Counted from the stretch's first letter, positions 40,740-50,873 are shown. The stretch is DNA of 64,000 nucleotides from Microbacterium kunmingense (GCF_023155745.1 NZ_JAKNUS010000002.1:372001-436000), one strand, 5' to 3'. The notes: a model not told the origin generated them from the letters alone. Numbers and translations are program-made.

Positions 40740-41674
40740 GGCTTCACCTCGGCGGTGGGCCAGTCGTGCACCGGCTCACCCGCGGGCTCGTCCACGATTT
40801 CCGCGTCCACGACGTCTTCGGCCTGCTCGGGGAGGCGCTCGCGCAGCTCCCAGAGGTAGGCGCCGAGCGGGCGGCCGTCGCTGATCATGACGTCGAGGTC
40901 GCCGGCCGCCTGAGCCTCGGCGTAGACGGGGCGCAGCTCGTCGCGGGAGCGCGCGGCGTTCGCGAGCGCCAGCCAGTCCTTCGACGGCTGCCGCGCCTCG
41001 GCGGGAGCCGGGTCGGGGGTCGCGGCCGACGGCGCAGCGGGTGCCGCCTGACTCTGCTGCTCGAGCGGCGCGGGCTTGTCAGCCTGCGCCATCTCCTCGG
41101 ACGAGTAGAGGCCGGACAGATCCTGCGGGAATGCCTTGCGGAGCGCGAGCATCTCGGCGCACTTCGCCAGCATCAGCGGGCCCATCTTCTTCCACATCTC
41201 CGTGACGTCGCCGTTGTACGTGCGCTGCACGTAGGCGTCCCAGAGAGCGATCGCGTAGAGCGCGTCGCGGAAGCCGCGGCGGTACACGCCGACGCGGGCG
41301 GCCTTCGGCGGCTCGGCGGCCAGCCAGACCTGCGTCCAGGTGATGCCGTCGGCGGTGAACTCGGGCGTCGTCTGTCCCTCGTACTGCCCCGACCGCTCAG
41401 CGACGAGGCGAGCGCCGTCGATGCTGATCTGGATCTGCCACTTGAGCTGGCCGCGGGACTTCCGTGCGATCGAGTAGATCTGCCGCGCGATCGGGTCCAG
41501 GCCGGTGCGGGCGCAGTGCTGGAGGAACGCGGCCACGACGGGGCGCTCGGCGAGCGTCTTCGTGTTCGACTGCGTGTCCACGTGCACGAGGCCCGCAGCC
41601 TCGACGAGCGCCCGCTCCTCGGGGCTCCACTTGCTGTCGTCGCTGCTGGTCGGCAGCGTCGCGAGAGCTGTCAT
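40736..41674 (-). CDS. recT: RecT-family single-strand annealing recombinase
   Basis: 312 residues. The core (LQHCARTGLDPIARQIYSIAR, then QLKWQIQISIDGARLVAERSG, then KCAEMLALRKAFPQDLSGLY, each shorter than the full motif) matches RecT/Bet-type annealing proteins. The last 90 residues are an Ala/Pro/Glu-rich extension. Together with the upstream YqaJ nuclease it forms a phage recombination pair. The start overlaps the nuclease stop by ATGA. Confidence 0.9.
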   Translation of the reverse strand: MTALATLPTSSDDSKWSPEERALVEAAGLVHVDTQSNTKTLAERPVVAAFLQHCARTGLDPIARQIYSIARKSRGQLKWQIQISIDGARLVAERSGQYEGQTTPEFTADGITWTQVWLAAEPPKAARVGVYRRGFRDALYAIALWDAYVQRTYNGDVTEMWKKMGPLMLAKCAEMLALRKAFPQDLSGLYSSEEMAQADKPAPLEQQSQAAPAAPSAATPDPAPAEARQPSKDWLALANAARSRDELRPVYAEAQAAGDLDVMISDGRPLGAYLWELRERLPEQAEDVVDAEIVDEPAGEPVHDWPTAEVKP

Positions 41675-42732
41675 TCCGCCTCTCCCTTCGTCTTCACCGC
41701 GGTGACCGTCAAGCTCGGCTTGGTCGGCACCGACTGCGCGGTGGTGGTCGTGTACGCGCCCAGGCATCCGGCCCAGGCGGCTTCGGCGGCGGCAAGCTGC
41801 TCGCGCGCCGTAGTGAGGGCGGACCACACATCGGGATGCGCCGCCCGCGCCGCGCCCTCATCGACCGAGGTCTGTGGCACGGTGGCGGTCCCACCGGGCA
41901 CCCAGGTGACCTGGGCCGACGACGAACGCTGCGACAGCTCCTCGCGGCCGGCGAGCTTCTCCTGCAGCGCCTTCCAGGCCGTCTCCTTCTTGCGCTTTCC
42001 GGAGGCTTCCTCGACACGGCCCGCGAGGACGTCGAGCGCGAGCACGTCGAGCACCGGGTCGATGACGGGCGCGGTGACCTTGCCGGCGTCGACCTCGGCG
42101 CGCTTTTTGTCGAGCGCGGTGAAGAAGCGGCGAGCGACCGTCACGAGGTGCTTGGCCGTGGGCTCGTGGTAGTCGATCCAGTGCTCGAACTGCCGGCCCG
42201 CCTCAAAGCCCGTCTCCGGCGTGCCGAGCCGCTCCTCCCAGATGAACAGGCAGCGGCGCGCGCCGGTGACGTGCATCGCCCACTGCATCTGCTCGAAGTA
42301 GCCGGTGCGCTCAAAGGACGGCGAGCCGGGCGTCAGGTCGTGGCCGGAGGTCTTGTACTCCCCCACCAGCAGCACGCCGTCGAAGTCCGCACCGACACCG
42401 TCGGGCGACGCGAGCCATCGCGAGTCCGTGGCCGCGTGGAACACCCGCGATTCGGCGGCGATCCCACGGCGCTCGGCGACAGCGGCGAGGAACGGCTCGC
42501 GCAGCTTCCCCCACTCGGTGTAGGCGTTGCCGGAGAAGCCGTCCTCCTTCAGCCCCAGCTTCAGGTCGACGAGCTCGCCCTGGCGCTTCTTGCCGATCGC
42601 AAGGTCGCGGATCTCGGTGGCAGTGACGCCGCCGCGGCGCTCGGCGAGCCACGCGGTGCGGTCCTGGTCAGAGGCGCCGGCACGAGACATGAGGTCGGCG
42701 ACGGCAGGCGGAACGAAGGTCGAAACGCTCAT
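41671..42732 (-). CDS. YqaJ-type viral exonuclease
   Basis: 353 residues. The YqaJ-type core includes RTAWLAERRGGVTATEI near 25-41, LREPFLAAVAERRG near 77-90, DGVLLVGEYKTSG near 118-130 (the D and E-x-K of a PD-(D/E)XK nuclease), and YFEQMQWAMHVTGA near 144-157. Such enzymes resect DNA ends so that RecT can anneal the overhang. It is directly upstream of RecT. Confidence 0.88.
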   Translation of the reverse strand: MSVSTFVPPAVADLMSRAGASDQDRTAWLAERRGGVTATEIRDLAIGKKRQGELVDLKLGLKEDGFSGNAYTEWGKLREPFLAAVAERRGIAAESRVFHAATDSRWLASPDGVGADFDGVLLVGEYKTSGHDLTPGSPSFERTGYFEQMQWAMHVTGARRCLFIWEERLGTPETGFEAGRQFEHWIDYHEPTAKHLVTVARRFFTALDKKRAEVDAGKVTAPVIDPVLDVLALDVLAGRVEEASGKRKKETAWKALQEKLAGREELSQRSSSAQVTWVPGGTATVPQTSVDEGAARAAHPDVWSALTTAREQLAAAEAAWAGCLGAYTTTTAQSVPTKPSLTVTAVKTKGEAE

Positions 42733-42989
42733 CAGTCGTCCACCACCTCGGCGTCGATGACGGGCTCTCGCGTCGCGACGACCATCCCGGAGATGGTCGA
42801 TCCCACTGCGGTGATGACGTCGACGATTGCGCCCGTCGTGTAGGACTGGTCGATCGGCAGCGCTACCTTCACGACCGTGGGCTCCGTGCCGCCGCTCGAT
42901 CCCTCGGGGAGCGCGAACGGGTGCCCCGCACCGCGGGTGGACTTGTAGTCACTCCCGCCGATGGACAGCGAGATCTTCAGCGCGCCCAT
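42732..42989 (-). CDS. Hypothetical protein, recombination region
   Basis: 85 residues with a beta start (GALKISLSIGGSDYKS) and acidic end. It lies between the YqaJ nuclease and another small protein, with TGATG coupling at its start. No function assigned. Confidence 0.5.
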   Translation of the reverse strand: MGALKISLSIGGSDYKSTRGAGHPFALPEGSSGGTEPTVVKVALPIDQSYTTGAIVDVITAVGSTISGMVVATREPVIDAEVVDD

Positions 42990-43297
42990 CAGTCGTCGCC
43001 CTCCGGAATGTCGAGCGCGTCCTGGCCGGTGCGCTTCTTGTAGGCGGCGTCGCGGAGCTTCAGCGCGGCTGCGGACGCCTTCTCGTCCCACAGCGGCTCG
43101 AGGTGCTTCATCCCGACGACGGGCCACTCCTCGCCCGCGCGGCGCTTCTCCATGACCTCCTCGACAGAGAAGGTGGTGATGCAGACGATCTGCTCGCCCG
43201 GAGCCATCTCGATGAGCTGCTCCTCGACGCCGTAGAGGCCGTTGGCCTGCTCGGCGGGGACGCCGCGCTTGAACGCGGTCGGCTTGATCTCGGTCAT
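42989..43297 (-). CDS. Hypothetical protein, recombination region
   Basis: 102 residues, mixed alpha/beta with AEQANGLYGVEEQLIEMAPG and TTFSVEEVMEKRRAGEEWPVVG segments, acidic C-terminus. Not recognised. Starts in an ATGA overlap with RusA. Confidence 0.5.
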   Translation of the reverse strand: MTEIKPTAFKRGVPAEQANGLYGVEEQLIEMAPGEQIVCITTFSVEEVMEKRRAGEEWPVVGMKHLEPLWDEKASAAALKLRDAAYKKRTGQDALDIPEGDD

Positions 43298-43764
43298 GCT
43301 GCTGTTCCTCCTTCGACGGCCGCGGCCGCCTTCTCAACCGGCGCCGCGACGGTCGCGACTGCCGAGATCTCGGTGATGGTCACGTGCACGCCGGGCTCGG
43401 CGCCGTAGACCTTCGTGCTGTGGATCTCGACGACCCGGGAGTCGTCGGCCCAGACGTTCCCGGCCTGCGTGATGCCGTCCAGCAGCGCGCGCAGGAGCTT
43501 GTCGAGGTCGGGCGCGACGGTCGGGAGTTCGCGCTTCACCGACGGCTTGCGAGGCAGGACGAACGCCGCCTCGACGCGGCAGGGCCCGTCGATCGGCTTC
43601 TGGTAGGCCCAGGTGCTGAACGCGCGTCGAGCGATCTGCTCGCGCCACGGGTGCAGCGCGGCCTTGTTGTCGTCGACGATCTGCACGAGGGTCGAGCCCT
43701 TCGGCGAGAAGCCCTTCTTCGAGCCCTGCGGGATCGGGATGCCGGCGACGAAGAACGCAGTCAT
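43294..43764 (-). CDS. rusA: RusA-type Holliday junction endonuclease
   Basis: 156 residues. Family features are the N-terminal VAGIPIPQGSKKGFSPKG, the central helix-start DLDKLLRALLDGI and NVWADDSRVV with catalytic aspartates (near residues 87-112). RusA resolves Holliday junctions as a dimer. It fits with the RecT/YqaJ system: joint molecules formed by them need resolution before packaging. Confidence 0.88.
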   Translation of the reverse strand: MTAFFVAGIPIPQGSKKGFSPKGSTLVQIVDDNKAALHPWREQIARRAFSTWAYQKPIDGPCRVEAAFVLPRKPSVKRELPTVAPDLDKLLRALLDGITQAGNVWADDSRVVEIHSTKVYGAEPGVHVTITEISAVATVAAPVEKAAAAVEGGTAA

Positions 43765-43847
43765 CGTGCGGACCCGACGTGCTGCGAGGCGGGGACGGGA
43801 GGGTAGGGCGGGTTCTGGAGGTCGGTGACCTCGGGCTGCTGCTGCAT
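43761..43847 (-). CDS. Possible 28-residue leader peptide before RusA
   Basis: A short frame (begins MQQQPEV, Pro-rich centre) with GAGGAA upstream and its stop overlapping the RusA start by ATGA. Its only role may be to couple ribosomes into RusA. It is too short to judge by sequence. Confidence 0.35.
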   Translation of the reverse strand: MQQQPEVTDLQNPPYPPVPASQHVGSAR

Positions 43848-43893
43848 GGTGGGTTCCTCGGATGGGGTGGAGTGAAAGAAGTGGGACTTGAAG

Positions 43894-44148
43894 TCAGGGG
43901 CGGCTGTGGCGGTACTCCCGTTCGATCGCCGAGAGCTCGGCGTCGATGCGCGAGCAGTGGGCGTCGACCTCGGGGTCGTCGCTGAGCCAGAAGGAGCGGG
44001 TGAAGATGACGCCGGCACCGCAGGTCCAGAAGAGGACGCCGGCGAGGACGAGCGCGGCCGCCAGCAGCTCCCACGAGCGGTGGCCGTAGAAGAACGCCGC
44101 CATGACGGCGAGGAAGAGCACGAGCGAGAGCCAGCGCAAAAGGTTCAA
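43894..44148 (-). CDS. Two-helix membrane protein
   Basis: 84 residues with two N-terminal membrane helices (about 5-23 and 27-48) and a charged cytoplasmic tail. It overlaps the excisionase-like gene by ATGA and is near the start of the early operon. Such proteins may act in superinfection exclusion, but there is no direct evidence here. Confidence 0.6.
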   Translation of the reverse strand: MNLLRWLSLVLFLAVMAAFFYGHRSWELLAAALVLAGVLFWTCGAGVIFTRSFWLSDDPEVDAHCSRIDAELSAIEREYRHSRP

Positions 44149-44384
44149 GACTGCTCCCTCGTGGCGTGACGCTTCGACTGCACCCAGGCCCGCACGTCGG
44201 CTTCGAGGTAGACGACCTTGCGAGGGGTGGGGCGCGAGTACGCGGGGCCCGTGTTGTTCGACCGCATGTCTTCGAGGTCGCGGGGCGTCAGGACCGGCAC
44301 CAGCTCGCAGACCTGCTCCGGCGAAAGGAACACCGGCGCAGCGGCGGCCGGACGGATCCTGGTGACGTTCGCGGGGGCGCTCAT
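44145..44384 (-). CDS. Excisionase-like helix-turn-helix protein
   Basis: 79 residues. The centre (FLSPEQVCELVPVLTPRDLEDMRS, in part) and PRKVVYLEADVRAWVQSK resemble the AlpA/Xis-type winged helix, which bends att DNA during excision. It follows the Cro-like gene by ATGA overlap and lies across the control region from the integrase. That suits expression only upon induction. Confidence 0.65.
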   Translation of the reverse strand: MSAPANVTRIRPAAAAPVFLSPEQVCELVPVLTPRDLEDMRSNNTGPAYSRPTPRKVVYLEADVRAWVQSKRHATREQS

Positions 44385-44662
44385 GACGCGACCGGGACCA
44401 GCTCTTCGGCGTCGGCCCTCTCGCTGACGACGACGACCTCGCCCATCGCCAGGCCGAACGCTTGAGCGATCCCGACGACCGTGCGGAGGCTCGGCTCGTT
44501 GCCCTTCTTCAGGTCGGCGAGCGTCGCCCGGCTGATCCCGATGAGGCGCGCGAAGGCGTCGTCGCTGCGGATGCCGGCGGTGTCCTTCAGTCGGTCCAGG
44601 AGGCCCGGGCGGATCTTGATCGCGGTGGGCTGACTCACCAACTGCTCATCTGTCCGATTCAT
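44381..44662 (-). CDS. Cro-like XRE helix-turn-helix protein
   Basis: 93 residues. The HTH is at about residues 33-64 (DAFARLIGISRATLADLKKG, in part). The gene is divergent from the repressor across 88 bp. It is the first gene of the leftward early operon, where Cro sits in lambda-like phages. A minus-strand TTGACA at 44692-44697 with a 17-bp spacer would start the transcript about at its ATG. Confidence 0.75.
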   Translation of the reverse strand: MNRTDEQLVSQPTAIKIRPGLLDRLKDTAGIRSDDAFARLIGISRATLADLKKGNEPSLRTVVGIAQAFGLAMGEVVVVSERADAEELVPVAS

Positions 44663-44691
44663 GCGTCAACTGTGCGCCGCGTTCGGGGAAG

Positions 44692-44751
44692 TGTCAAGTC
44701 AGAGGAACAAATGACTTGTGTGTCGGACGGTTGTGTCTCATGATTGAGACA
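44692..44751. promoter_or_regulatory. Divergent control region with two inverted repeats
   Basis: Inverted repeat 1: CAAGTCA (44695-44701)/TGACTTG (44712-44718), overlapping a minus-strand TTGACA. Inverted repeat 2: TGTCTCA (44734-44740)/TGAGACA (44745-44751), overlapping a plus-strand -10-like CATGAT (44739-44744) and the repressor start. A TTGTGT at 44716-44721 lies 17 bp before that -10. These are the best operator candidates for repressor and Cro. The repressor transcript would be leaderless. Confidence 0.6.
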
Positions 44752-45209
44752 TGAACTTGAGCATGAAGTGGCTGGACGACGTCCGCGGGACGGACTCGAT
44801 CCGAGAGGTCGCTCGTCGCGTAGGCATGAACCAGGGCACCCTCAATCGCCAGGTGAACCTCGACCAGCTCACGTGGGAGGCGGTGCGAGACATCTCCCGC
44901 GCGTACGGCCGCCCCGTGCTCGCCGACCTTGTGCAGCTCGGCCACCTGAACGCGAGCGACCTTGGCGTGAGCGACATCGACACGGCGCTCCGCTCGGCGA
45001 CGGAGGAAGAACTGATCGTCGAGGTGGGACGCAGGCTCGGAGTCTCCGGCTCGGTGCTCTTCGATGCGCCGATCAGCGCGGCCGTCGCTACCGCGAGCAA
45101 CGTCGTCGGGCACGGCCGCTTCCAGGCCGCCGATGTCGGAGGTTCGGAGGAAGATCTGGAAGCTGTTGCGCGGCCGGCGGATCCGGAGAGCGGGGAGGAC
45201 CGAGAGTGA
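44751..45209 (+). CDS. Prophage repressor-like HTH protein
   Basis: 152 residues. A helix-turn-helix at about residues 15-50 (SIREVARRVGMNQGTLNRQV, then WEAVRDISRAYG) is followed by an acidic C-terminal part without a LexA-type peptidase. The gene is divergent from the Cro-like gene and overlaps the ImmA-like gene by GTGA. That pairing resembles ImmR/ImmA of ICEBs1-type elements, in which the protease cleaves the repressor. Its start sits on the inverted repeat, so autoregulation is likely. Confidence 0.75.
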   Translation: MNLSMKWLDDVRGTDSIREVARRVGMNQGTLNRQVNLDQLTWEAVRDISRAYGRPVLADLVQLGHLNASDLGVSDIDTALRSATEEELIVEVGRRLGVSGSVLFDAPISAAVATASNVVGHGRFQAADVGGSEEDLEAVARPADPESGEDRE

Positions 45210-45685
45210 CGATCGACACGCACCTCGAGGCGATCGCCGCCATGATCGGCGTCCGCATCGAGTACGCACTGCTCCCGCCCGATCGCGACGGTGAGTACCG
45301 CTACAAGCACAACGTCATCCGGCTGCGACGCGGGATGTCCGCGAGGCTGCACCGCTCCGTGCTGGCGCACGAGCTGGCGCACGCGGTCTTCGGCGATGTG
45401 CCGAGCAAGTTCGGCCCAGTGCACGCGAAGCAGGAGCGTCGGGCTGAGGAGTGGGCGGCGCTCCGGCTGATTGACCGGGACGAGTACCGTCGCGCGGAGG
45501 CCCTCCACGAGGGTCACGCGGGGGCGATCGCGCAGGATCTCGGCGTAGTCCGCAGCATCGTCGAGACGTATCGGTCGCTGCTTCTCCGCATCGAGGTCGA
45601 GCCCGTCGATGAGCCCAACCTCGTCTACACGAAGTCGAAGATGGGCGCCGGCAACTGGCTGCACCGCGACGAGGTCGCCTCGTGA
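45206..45685 (+). CDS. ImmA/IrrE-type metalloprotease
   Basis: 159 residues from a GTG with GGAGG upstream. The zincin motif HELAH is at residues 55-59, in SVLAHELAHAVFGD. The family cleaves phage or ICE repressors when activated by host stress signals. Overlap with the repressor gene makes that repressor the likely substrate. This offers an induction route that does not need repressor self-cleavage. Confidence 0.85.
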   Translation: MTIDTHLEAIAAMIGVRIEYALLPPDRDGEYRYKHNVIRLRRGMSARLHRSVLAHELAHAVFGDVPSKFGPVHAKQERRAEEWAALRLIDRDEYRRAEALHEGHAGAIAQDLGVVRSIVETYRSLLLRIEVEPVDEPNLVYTKSKMGAGNWLHRDEVAS

Positions 45686-45736
45686 TGCCCGCTCCGGCCG
45701 CGTGCGCCTCTACGGCGCGCGAAACGGCGGCCTGAC

Positions 45737-46849
45737 ATGGCTGGGTCGATCACGCCCTATGACAGCGCTCAGGGGAAGCGGTACCGCGTCCGCTACCGCA
45801 AGCCCGACGGGCAGCAGACGGACAAGCGCGGCTTCAAGACGAAACGTGAGGCCGAGACGTACCTCGCGGAGGTGACCGTCTCGAAGGCGACCGGCGGCTA
45901 CCTCGATCCCTCGCTCGGCAAGAAGACCGTGACGATGTTCGGCGAGCAGTGGAAGAGCGGCCGCCTGGCTCGCCTGAAGCCGTCGAGTCGGAACACGATG
46001 GAGACGACCTGGCGCGTGCACGTCGAGCCGAAGTGGGGCGCTCGAGGCGTCGCCAGCATCCGGGCATCCGAGGTCGAGGATTGGGTGAGCTCGCTGATGG
46101 TCACTACCGACGACCGGAAGGCCCTTGGCGCGCAGACGGTTCGACGATGCGTGTTCGTCCTGTCGAGCGTCCTCGCGATCGCCGAGCGCGACGGGATCAT
46201 CCGCTCGTCGCCGACGAAGGGCGTCCCGCTGCCGGCGAAGAAGTCGAAGCCGAAGCGATACCTCACGCACGAGCAGGTCGAGCAGCTCGCGGCCGCCGCG
46301 CCCGGGCACGAGACGCTGATGCTGCTGCTCGCGTACGCCGGCCTCCGGTGGGGCGAGGTGTCGGCGCTCCGGGTGCGGCACCTCGACATGCTCCGTCGAC
46401 GGATGCTGATCGAAGAGAACGCGGTGCTCGTGAAGGGCGTCTACGAGATCGGGACGCCGAAGCACGGTGAGTCACGCGAGGTGCCCATCCCGCTCTTCCT
46501 CGTGAAGCCGATCGCGAAGCTCTGCGAGGGAAAGGGCCGCGACGGGTTCGTGTTCTCCGGCGGGGCCTCGCCAATGACGTACCCGCACCGCACCTCGGGA
46601 TGGTTCGTCAAGGCCGTGACGGCGTGCCAGGCCGTCGACACGAGCTTCCCGACGATCACCCCGCACGACCTGCGGCACACGGCGGCGTCGCTAGCTATCT
46701 CTGCCGGCGCGAACGTGAAAGCCGTGCAGCGAATGCTTGGGCACGCCTCCGCGGCCATGACGCTCGACGTCTACGCCGACCTGTTCGACGACGACCTCGA
46801 AGCCGTCGCGGTGGCGATGAGCGAGGCGCGGACGGCAGCCGTCGGGTAG
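45737..46849 (+). CDS. Tyrosine site-specific integrase
   Basis: 370 residues with an N-terminal arm-binding domain (about 1-60), SAM-like core-binding domain (about 65-160) and catalytic domain. Catalytic residues are R204 (AGLRWGE), K242, H310 and R313 (HDLRH), H336 (LGH) and Y346 (DVYADLF). It should recombine attP with the nrdF 3' end. The gene lies next to attR, the usual arrangement. No strong ribosome-binding site precedes the ATG. Confidence 0.95.
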   Translation: MAGSITPYDSAQGKRYRVRYRKPDGQQTDKRGFKTKREAETYLAEVTVSKATGGYLDPSLGKKTVTMFGEQWKSGRLARLKPSSRNTMETTWRVHVEPKWGARGVASIRASEVEDWVSSLMVTTDDRKALGAQTVRRCVFVLSSVLAIAERDGIIRSSPTKGVPLPAKKSKPKRYLTHEQVEQLAAAAPGHETLMLLLAYAGLRWGEVSALRVRHLDMLRRRMLIEENAVLVKGVYEIGTPKHGESREVPIPLFLVKPIAKLCEGKGRDGFVFSGGASPMTYPHRTSGWFVKAVTACQAVDTSFPTITPHDLRHTAASLAISAGANVKAVQRMLGHASAAMTLDVYADLFDDDLEAVAVAMSEARTAAVG

Positions 46850-46867
46850 CCGCCCGCGCCCGGACAG

Positions 46868-47092
46868 TCAGCCTTTCGGGGGGTTGGGGTCGTTCCCGTA
46901 GGAGTTCTTCTCGCCGATCGTGCCGTCCATCTTGCGGATGGTGTGCTCCACGCCGCGATCCTGTGCCATCTGGCGGCCAACCGCCTGCTGCTCAGCCTTC
47001 GTTCCGCCGACGTGGGCGGCACGCGAGCTGCCCTCCACCTTCGACTTCCAGACGCCGTCCTCGTTGTAGGTAGAGATGTCACCCTTGGCCAT
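46868..47092 (-). CDS. DUF2188 protein
   Basis: 74 residues from an ATG with GAAGGA upstream. The sequence (WKSKVEGSSRAAHVGGTKAE, then GVEHTIRKMDGTIGEKNSYG) matches DUF2188, whose members are small and of unknown function. It converges on the integrase and is next to attR, isolated from the operons; probably transcribed from the lysogen. Confidence 0.78.
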   Translation of the reverse strand: MAKGDISTYNEDGVWKSKVEGSSRAAHVGGTKAEQQAVGRQMAQDRGVEHTIRKMDGTIGEKNSYGNDPNPPKG

Positions 47093-47138
47093 GCTCTGAT
47101 CCTTCCCATCGTTTCGGGTGTTGTCGTCTGCTCGCAAA

Positions 47139-47159
47139 TGTGGGCAGAACGTGGTCAAG
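47139..47159. promoter_or_regulatory. Candidate integrase arm-type site, right arm
   Basis: TGTGGGCAG (47139-47147) and CGTGGTCAA (47150-47158) repeat the left-arm motif with the same 11-bp spacing. The 21 bp match 1505-1525 at 18 positions in the same orientation. The distance to the core (87 bp) is close to that on the left (93 bp). Confidence 0.55.
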
Positions 47160-47199
47160 GCCCCCGTCCGCGGCTCGGCGTGAGCTGCGGGCGGGGGCC
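47159..47199. terminator. Long G/C hairpin between DUF2188 and attR
   Basis: GGCCCCCGTCCGC (47159-47171) pairs with GCGGGCGGGGGCC (47187-47199) with a single G-U pair. On the plus strand it is followed by TCTGTGTTCATTG. It may insulate nrdF from prophage transcripts. Confidence 0.7.
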
Positions 47200-47246
47200 T
47201 CTGTGTTCATTGTGCTATCCGATGAAATCGCGTTTGATCAGGTACT

Positions 47247-48251
<1,005 letters not shown>

Positions 48252-50408
48252 TCACAGCATGCAGCTGACGCACTCGGTCATGTCGGTTCCCTCGAGCGCC
48301 ATCTGCCGCAGGCGGATGTAGTAGATGGTCTTGATGCCCTTCTTCCAGGCGTAGATCTGCGCCCGGTTGATGTCGCGCGTGGTCGCGGTGTCCTTGAAGA
48401 ACAGCGTCAGCGACAGCCCCTGGTCGACGTGCTGCGTCGCCGCGGCGTACGTGTCGATGACCTTCTCGTAGCCGATCTCGTACGCGTCTTCGTAGTACTC
48501 GAGGTTCTCGTTCGTCATGAACGGCGCCGGGTAGTAGACGCGGCCGAGCTTGCCTTCCTTGCGGATCTCGATCTTCGACGCGATCGGGTGGATCGAGGAG
48601 GTCGAGTTGTTGATGTACGAGATCGAGCCGGTGGGCGGCACGGCCTGCAGGTTCTGGTTGTAGATGCCGTGCTGCTGGATGCTCGCCTTCAGCTCGCGCC
48701 AGTCGTCCTGGGTGGGAACGGGGATCTCGGCGAACAGCTCCTTCACCCGATCCGTGGCGGGCGCCCAGACCTGCTCGGTGTACTTGTCGAAGAACTCCCC
48801 CGACGCGTAGGTCGAGTCCCAGAACCCGTCGAAGGTGGTGCCGCGCTCGATGGCGAGGCGGTTCGATGCGCGCAGGGCGTGGAAGAGCACCGTGTAGAAA
48901 TAGATGTTCGTGAAGTCCAGGCCCTCTTCCGAGCCGTAGTGGATGTGCTCACGCGCGAGGAAGCCGTGGAGGTTCATCTGCCCGAGGCCGATGGCGTGCG
49001 AGCGGTCGTTGCCGTCCTCGATCGAGCGGACCGAGCGGATGTGGCTCTGGTCGCTCACCGCCGTCAGCGCCCGGATGGCGGTCTCGACCGTCTGGCCGAG
49101 GTTGCCCCCGTCCATCGCCAGCGCGATGTTCATCGACCCCAGGTTGCACGAGATGTCCTTGCCGATCTGGGCGTAGGAGAGGTCCTCGTTGTAGGTCGTG
49201 GGGGTGTTGACCTGCAGGATCTCCGAGCACAGGTTGGACATGTTGATCCGACCCTTGATCGGGTTGGCCTTGTTCACCGTGTCCTCGAACATGATGTACG
49301 GGTAACCCGACTCGAACTGGATCTCTGCGAGGGTCTGGAAGAACTCGCGCGCGTTGATCTTGGTCTTCTTGATGCGGGCGTCGTCGACCATCTCGCGGTA
49401 CTTCTCGGTCACGGAGATGTCGCCGAAGGGCACGCCGTAGACGCGCTCGACGTCGTAGGGCGAGAAGAGGTACATGTCCTCGTCGTTCTTCGCGAGTTCG
49501 AAGGTGATGTCGGGGATCACCACGCCCAGCGACAGCGTCTTGATGCGGATCTTCTCGTCGGCGTTCTCCCGCTTGGTGTCGAGGAACCGCAGGATGTCGG
49601 GGTGGTGGGCCGAGAGGTAGACCGCGCCCGCACCCTGACGGGCGCCGAGCTGGTTGGCGTAGCTGAAGCTGTCTTCGAGGAGCTTCATCACGGGGATGAT
49701 GCCCGAGGACTGATTCTCGATCTGCTTGATCGGCGCCCCGGCCTCGCGGATGTTCGACAGCAGCAGTGCCACACCGCCGCCGCGCTTGGACAGCTGCAGA
49801 GCGGAGTTGATGCCGCGGGCGATCGACTCCATGTTGTCTTCGATGCGGAGGAGGAAGCACGACACGAGCTCGCCGCGCTGCGCCTTCCCGGTGTTGAGGA
49901 AGGTCGGCGTGGCCGGCTGGAAGCGTCCGGAGATGATCTCCTCGACCAGCTGCACGGCGAGCGCCTGGTCGCCGTCGGCGAGTCCGAGCGCGGTCATGAC
50001 CACGCGGTCCTCGAAGCGCTCGAGGTACCGCTTGCCGTCGAAGGTCTTCAGCGTGTAGCTGGTGTAGTACTTGAACGCGCCGAGGAAGGTCTCGAAGCGG
50101 AACTTCTTGCCGTAGGCGAGGTCGTTGAGCTGCTGGATGAACTCGAAGGGGTACTTCTCGAGCACGGCGGGCTCGTAGTACTCCTTCTCCACGAGGTAGT
50201 CCAGCCGCTCCTTGAGCGAGTGGAAGAACACCGTGTTCTGGTTCACGTGCTGCAGGAAGTACTCCCGCGCCGCGCGCTTGTCGGCGTCGAACTGGATCTT
50301 CCCGTCCGGTCCGTACAGGTTCAGCATCGCGTTCAGGGCGTGATAGTCCAGGCCCTCGAATCGCGCGTCGGTCTTGAAGTCCTTCTCGGTCAGTGCAGCT
50401 TCCACCAT
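48252..50408 (-). CDS. nrdE: Ribonucleotide reductase class Ib alpha subunit (NrdE)
   Basis: 718 residues. It contains the substrate-site core [36 protein letters not shown] (seen in shorter parts; paired active-site cysteines), a [11 protein letters not shown] stretch, and a C-terminal ECVSC pair that receives electrons from NrdH. No ATP-cone is seen at the N-terminus, as expected for NrdE. The start overlaps nrdI by 19 bp. It reduces ribonucleotides with NrdF as radical source. Confidence 0.95.
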   Translation of the reverse strand: MVEAALTEKDFKTDARFEGLDYHALNAMLNLYGPDGKIQFDADKRAAREYFLQHVNQNTVFFHSLKERLDYLVEKEYYEPAVLEKYPFEFIQQLNDLAYGKKFRFETFLGAFKYYTSYTLKTFDGKRYLERFEDRVVMTALGLADGDQALAVQLVEEIISGRFQPATPTFLNTGKAQRGELVSCFLLRIEDNMESIARGINSALQLSKRGGGVALLLSNIREAGAPIKQIENQSSGIIPVMKLLEDSFSYANQLGARQGAGAVYLSAHHPDILRFLDTKRENADEKIRIKTLSLGVVIPDITFELAKNDEDMYLFSPYDVERVYGVPFGDISVTEKYREMVDDARIKKTKINAREFFQTLAEIQFESGYPYIMFEDTVNKANPIKGRINMSNLCSEILQVNTPTTYNEDLSYAQIGKDISCNLGSMNIALAMDGGNLGQTVETAIRALTAVSDQSHIRSVRSIEDGNDRSHAIGLGQMNLHGFLAREHIHYGSEEGLDFTNIYFYTVLFHALRASNRLAIERGTTFDGFWDSTYASGEFFDKYTEQVWAPATDRVKELFAEIPVPTQDDWRELKASIQQHGIYNQNLQAVPPTGSISYINNSTSSIHPIASKIEIRKEGKLGRVYYPAPFMTNENLEYYEDAYEIGYEKVIDTYAAATQHVDQGLSLTLFFKDTATTRDINRAQIYAWKKGIKTIYYIRLRQMALEGTDMTECVSCML

Positions 50409-50824
50409 CGTTCCAATCCATCGCTGACGCGTGCCACGTCTTCAGGCGTGCCGAATACTTCGAGCCGGTACAAGTGCGGCACCCGGCACTTGCGGCTGAT
50501 GATCTCGCCGGCGAGGCAGAACGACTCGCCGAAGTTGCTGTTGCCCGCGGAGATCACTCCGCGCAGAAGTCGTCTGTTCCGCTCGTCGTTGAGGAAACGG
50601 ATGACCTGCTTGGGAACCGCGCCCTTCTCTTCACCGCGTCCCTGGCCTCCCCCGTAGGTGGGGGTCACGAGAACGAAGGGCTCGTCCACGACCGGGGTCG
50701 GTTCGGAGGCGGTGATCGGGATGCGGATGGCGGGGAGGTCGAGCTTCTGGATGAAGCGTGCGGTGTTGCCCGACACGCTGGAGAAATAGACCAGGAGCGG
50801 GGCAGAGGTCGCCAGTGCGCTCAC
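50390..50824 (-). CDS. nrdI: NrdI flavodoxin-like activator of class Ib reductase
   Basis: 144 residues from a GTG 5 nt after AGGAGG. Features are [17 protein letters not shown] near 12-28 (FMN phosphate loop), LVTPTYGGG near 51-59 and [18 protein letters not shown] near 89-106. NrdI supplies oxidant for the manganese tyrosyl radical of NrdF. It lies between nrdH and nrdE as in most actinobacteria. Confidence 0.93.
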   Translation of the reverse strand: MSALATSAPLLVYFSSVSGNTARFIQKLDLPAIRIPITASEPTPVVDEPFVLVTPTYGGGQGRGEEKGAVPKQVIRFLNDERNRRLLRGVISAGNSNFGESFCLAGEIISRKCRVPHLYRLEVFGTPEDVARVSDGLERWWKLH

Positions 50825-50873
50825 CGTTGCCTCCTGGGCTCGATCCTCGCGGGTCCCCGACGTGACGCCGGGC

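Noticed and set aside
44734-44751. Inverted repeat as a terminator
   Set aside because: Seven-base arms sit on the repressor start between divergent genes; operator fits better.
48429-50657. Long open frame on the plus strand, opposite nrdE
   Set aside because: It mirrors nrdE codons and lacks any recognisable motif.
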